Both the position numbers and the translations under genes were made by a program. From DASYSA01 sp036003885 (GTDB lineage Bacteria; Acidobacteriota; Blastocatellia; UBA7656), in NCBI GenBank assembly GCA_036003885.1, contig DASYSA010000080.1, positions 1 through 6,781 on the forward strand: 6,781 nt of DNA, written 5' to 3'. Positions within the stretch are counted from its first letter, which is position 1. Each line of letters opens with the position of its first letter. Of this stretch, positions 4,693 through 6,781 are shown piece by piece. The notes below the pieces were generated by a model. It worked only from the letters and a program-made list of their open reading frames with translations. It made no database searches and was not told the DNA's origin.

Positions 4693-6781
4693 TCAGTCGC
4701 CCACTCCAACTTCGACTTCTTCCTTGTCCTCCTCGCGCGAACCTTCGATGACCGCGGCGACCTCGGGCCTGGGTTGCTGGGGCCGCCCTTTCCGCCAGAA
4801 GAGAATTGGTTTGAGCCTTCCTGCAAGAGGAGCGGTAGCAATTCGAATCCGGGAAGCGAGCGCTCGCCACGCTGCGCTCGCTCCCAGATCGTCAAACAGC
4901 GAGTAGGCCACGGGTGTAACAATCAGCGTCAGCAACAGCGACAGCGACTGGCCACCAATCACAACGACTGCTATGGCTCGCCGCTCGTCGGAGCCTGGCC
5001 CGGTACCGAGAGCCAGGGGCATCATTCCAGCTACAAGCGCAAGCGTGGTCATAAGGATCGGCCGCAACCGATCACGATTGCCCTGCAGTATCGCCTCCCT
5101 TCGCGTCATCCCCCCCTTCCGCAGGTTGTTCATATGGTCTATCTGAAGAATCGCGTTCTTCTTCACCACGCCGAACAGAACCAGAACTCCGAGCGCGGAA
5201 TAGAGGTTGAGGGTGTTCCCAGTAGCCCAGAGCGAAACCAGCGCGAATGGGACCGACAGCGGCAGCGAAAGCAGGATCGTCAATGGATGGACCACGCTCT
5301 CAAACTGGGAAGCCAGAATCATGTACATGAAGATTACCGAGAGCATGAACGCCCATATGAACTCGCCGAAAGTGCGCTCCAACTCGCGCGCGCGACCTGA
5401 TACGCTCGTCGAATAGCCGGCGGGCAGGTGCATCTGGGCCACCTCGTCGCGCAGCGCCTGCAACCGATCGGCAAGCGCATATCCAGGCGCCACGTTTGCC
5501 CTCAGACTGACTTGTCGCTGACGGTCCAGGCGATCGATGCGTGAGGCCGCCTTCGCGGGCACAATCTGAACAAGATTGCCGAGCTGCACGATCCCCGCGC
5601 GCCGGCTCGGGACATAAAGCCGAGAGATCGCACCCGCGTCGTTTCGATCACCGTTAGTCAGTCGAAGCTGGATGTCGTAATCGTCATTCACCAACTCATC
5701 GCGGAATCTCGAGACCTTCTGATCGCCGCCCACCATGAGTCGGAGCGCCGTTGAAATGTCATTCGAGGAGACGCCAAGGTCGGCCGCGCGAACCCGGTCA
5801 ATTTCGACTCGCAACTCGGGCTTGTCCAATCGCAGCGAGGTATCGGCGTCAATTATTCCGAGATCGGGCGACTTCAGGCGGAGCTGCTCCGCATACCCCG
5901 AAAGCGCTTCGAGGTCGGGGCCGCGAAGAACGAAGTCTATTTCGGAATTACCCCCACCAAGGTTAATTGACTGAGCGTTGCGAACCGCCGTCCTGAGATC
6001 CTTGAACTTTCGAAGGCGGCTTCGAATCTCTTGCATTACGTCCCGCTGAGAGTAGTTACCTCGGAATACTTCGAGCGGGCTTCCGTGGCTAATGCCGTGC
6101 CACAAACGCGAGAATGAGAAGGCTCGTTCGTCGATAGGCACAATGCGTACGTAGGCCTGTCCCTGATTGACGCCCCCGATAAAGCCGCCGCCCGCAGTCG
6201 CCAGCACCAACCGAACGCCCGGCGTCTTCTGCAGCTCCTCTTCGACGGCTCGCATGACCTCATCCATCGCAGCCAGACTCGTACCCTCACGGGCGTTAAC
6301 GCTCACGTCAAACTCAGCTTCGTCTACGTCGGTCGGAATAAAGTCTTGCCTCACCACCCGATATAGAGGAATCGATGAAAGGATGACTACCAGCGCAACC
6401 AGGGCGACCGCGAGCCTGTGTCCCAGAGCGAAACTGAGCATCCTTGTGTAGCTTCGATCAATCCAGCCATAAAACCCGCGCCGCGATTTGGCGCTATCGT
6501 GAGCGCTTGCCGCCGCGTCCTCGGCACGCAACAGCCTGGCGCTCATCATCGGCGTCAAGGTGAATGAGACCAGCAGGCTCACCATGACCGCCACCGCCGC
6601 CGTTATACCAAACTGATACAGGAAGCGGCCCGATATGCTCGACATAAACGAGACGGGTATGAAGATCACCACAAGGCTCAGCGTCGTTGCCATAACAGCG
6701 AGCCCGATCTCGGCCGTAGCGGCTCGCGCGGCCTCAAATGGCCGCATCTTCTTCTCTTCCACAAATCGAAAGATGTTCTCC
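4693..6781 (-). CDS. RND efflux pump inner-membrane subunit (AcrB/HAE1-like), 5'-truncated by the window
   Basis: The frame runs off the right edge; 695 C-terminal residues are visible, against about 1,030-1,080 for the whole protein. It is the proton-driven inner-membrane transporter of a tripartite pump that exports drugs or other amphiphiles through a periplasmic adaptor and outer-membrane channel. Numbering from the first whole codon: ENIFRFVEEKK at 1-11 is the loop after TM4. TM5 (24-46), TM6 (53-84) and TM7 (122-143) follow, then the second large periplasmic porter/docking region (144-465), then TM8-TM12 (471-492, 499-521, 526-549, 573-594, 600-626). GVVKKNAIL in TM10 carries the conserved Lys541 of the proton relay (AcrB Lys940 equivalent). 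The TM4 aspartates lie outside the window. Residues 627-695 form a long cytoplasmic tail ending in an acidic stretch. An extra segment around 220-242, ending before SQRDVMQEIR, is absent from E. coli AcrB as I recall it. The GTG at 6762 is internal, not a start. Adaptor genes, if present, would lie beyond 6781. The substrate cannot be told. Confidence 0.95.
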   Translation of the reverse strand, partial: ENIFRFVEEKKMRPFEAARAATAEIGLAVMATTLSLVVIFIPVSFMSSISGRFLYQFGITAAVAVMVSLLVSFTLTPMMSARLLRAEDAAASAHDSAKSRRGFYGWIDRSYTRMLSFALGHRLAVALVALVVILSSIPLYRVVRQDFIPTDVDEAEFDVSVNAREGTSLAAMDEVMRAVEEELQKTPGVRLVLATAGGGFIGGVNQGQAYVRIVPIDERAFSFSRLWHGISHGSPLEVFRGNYSQRDVMQEIRSRLRKFKDLRTAVRNAQSINLGGGNSEIDFVLRGPDLEALSGYAEQLRLKSPDLGIIDADTSLRLDKPELRVEIDRVRAADLGVSSNDISTALRLMVGGDQKVSRFRDELVNDDYDIQLRLTNGDRNDAGAISRLYVPSRRAGIVQLGNLVQIVPAKAASRIDRLDRQRQVSLRANVAPGYALADRLQALRDEVAQMHLPAGYSTSVSGRARELERTFGEFIWAFMLSVIFMYMILASQFESVVHPLTILLSLPLSVPFALVSLWATGNTLNLYSALGVLVLFGVVKKNAILQIDHMNNLRKGGMTRREAILQGNRDRLRPILMTTLALVAGMMPLALGTGPGSDERRAIAVVVIGGQSLSLLLTLIVTPVAYSLFDDLGASAAWRALASRIRIATAPLAGRLKPILFWRKGRPQQPRPEVAAVIEGSREEDKEEVEVGVGD

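Overview
The window looks like a bacterial chromosome segment, most likely from an Acidobacteriota-type genome (Blastocatellia or a relative). The lineage is an inference from moderately high GC, a PEGA-containing Ser/Thr kinase, an RND pump of a style I associate with that phylum, and intergenic arrays of short repeated words. No rRNA or marker gene is present to prove it. There are five protein genes and no rRNA, tRNA, CRISPR array, transposase or attachment site that I can recognise.

Layout, left to right. 1-258: non-coding leader with an 8-bp-period C-rich array (3-66) and a plausible promoter (142-171). 259-2442 (+): a transmembrane Ser/Thr protein kinase with two PEGA-like domains and an outer beta-rich domain. 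2443-2635: a short gap with a weak word repeat and a small inverted repeat. 2636-2869 (+): a 77-residue putative zinc-binding small protein. 2884-3858 (-): lipoyl synthase LipA, convergent with the small gene. 3859-4101: a divergent intergenic region carrying a 100-bp, 7-bp-period array that flips orientation at its centre, between a possible lipA promoter and a promoter for the next gene. 4102-4641 (+): an unrecognised 179-residue membrane-anchored protein. 4642-4692: a convergent gap filled completely by another 7-bp-period palindromic array. 4693-6781 (-): the C-terminal two thirds of an RND efflux pump inner-membrane subunit, cut by the window edge.

The genes do not form one pathway. Strands alternate (+, +, -, +, -) and only the kinase and small protein share a direction, 193 bp apart. 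The kinase is probably a signalling receptor, LipA is central cofactor metabolism, and the pump exports small molecules with partners outside the window.

The most distinctive feature is in the gaps. Every intergenic gap carries a short word iterated in a strict 7- or 8-bp register. The words differ from gap to gap, and the two longest 7-bp arrays invert at their centre. Three arrays are convincing (3-66, 3923-4022, 4644-4692); two (2443-2463, 2870-2890) have only three units each and could be chance.
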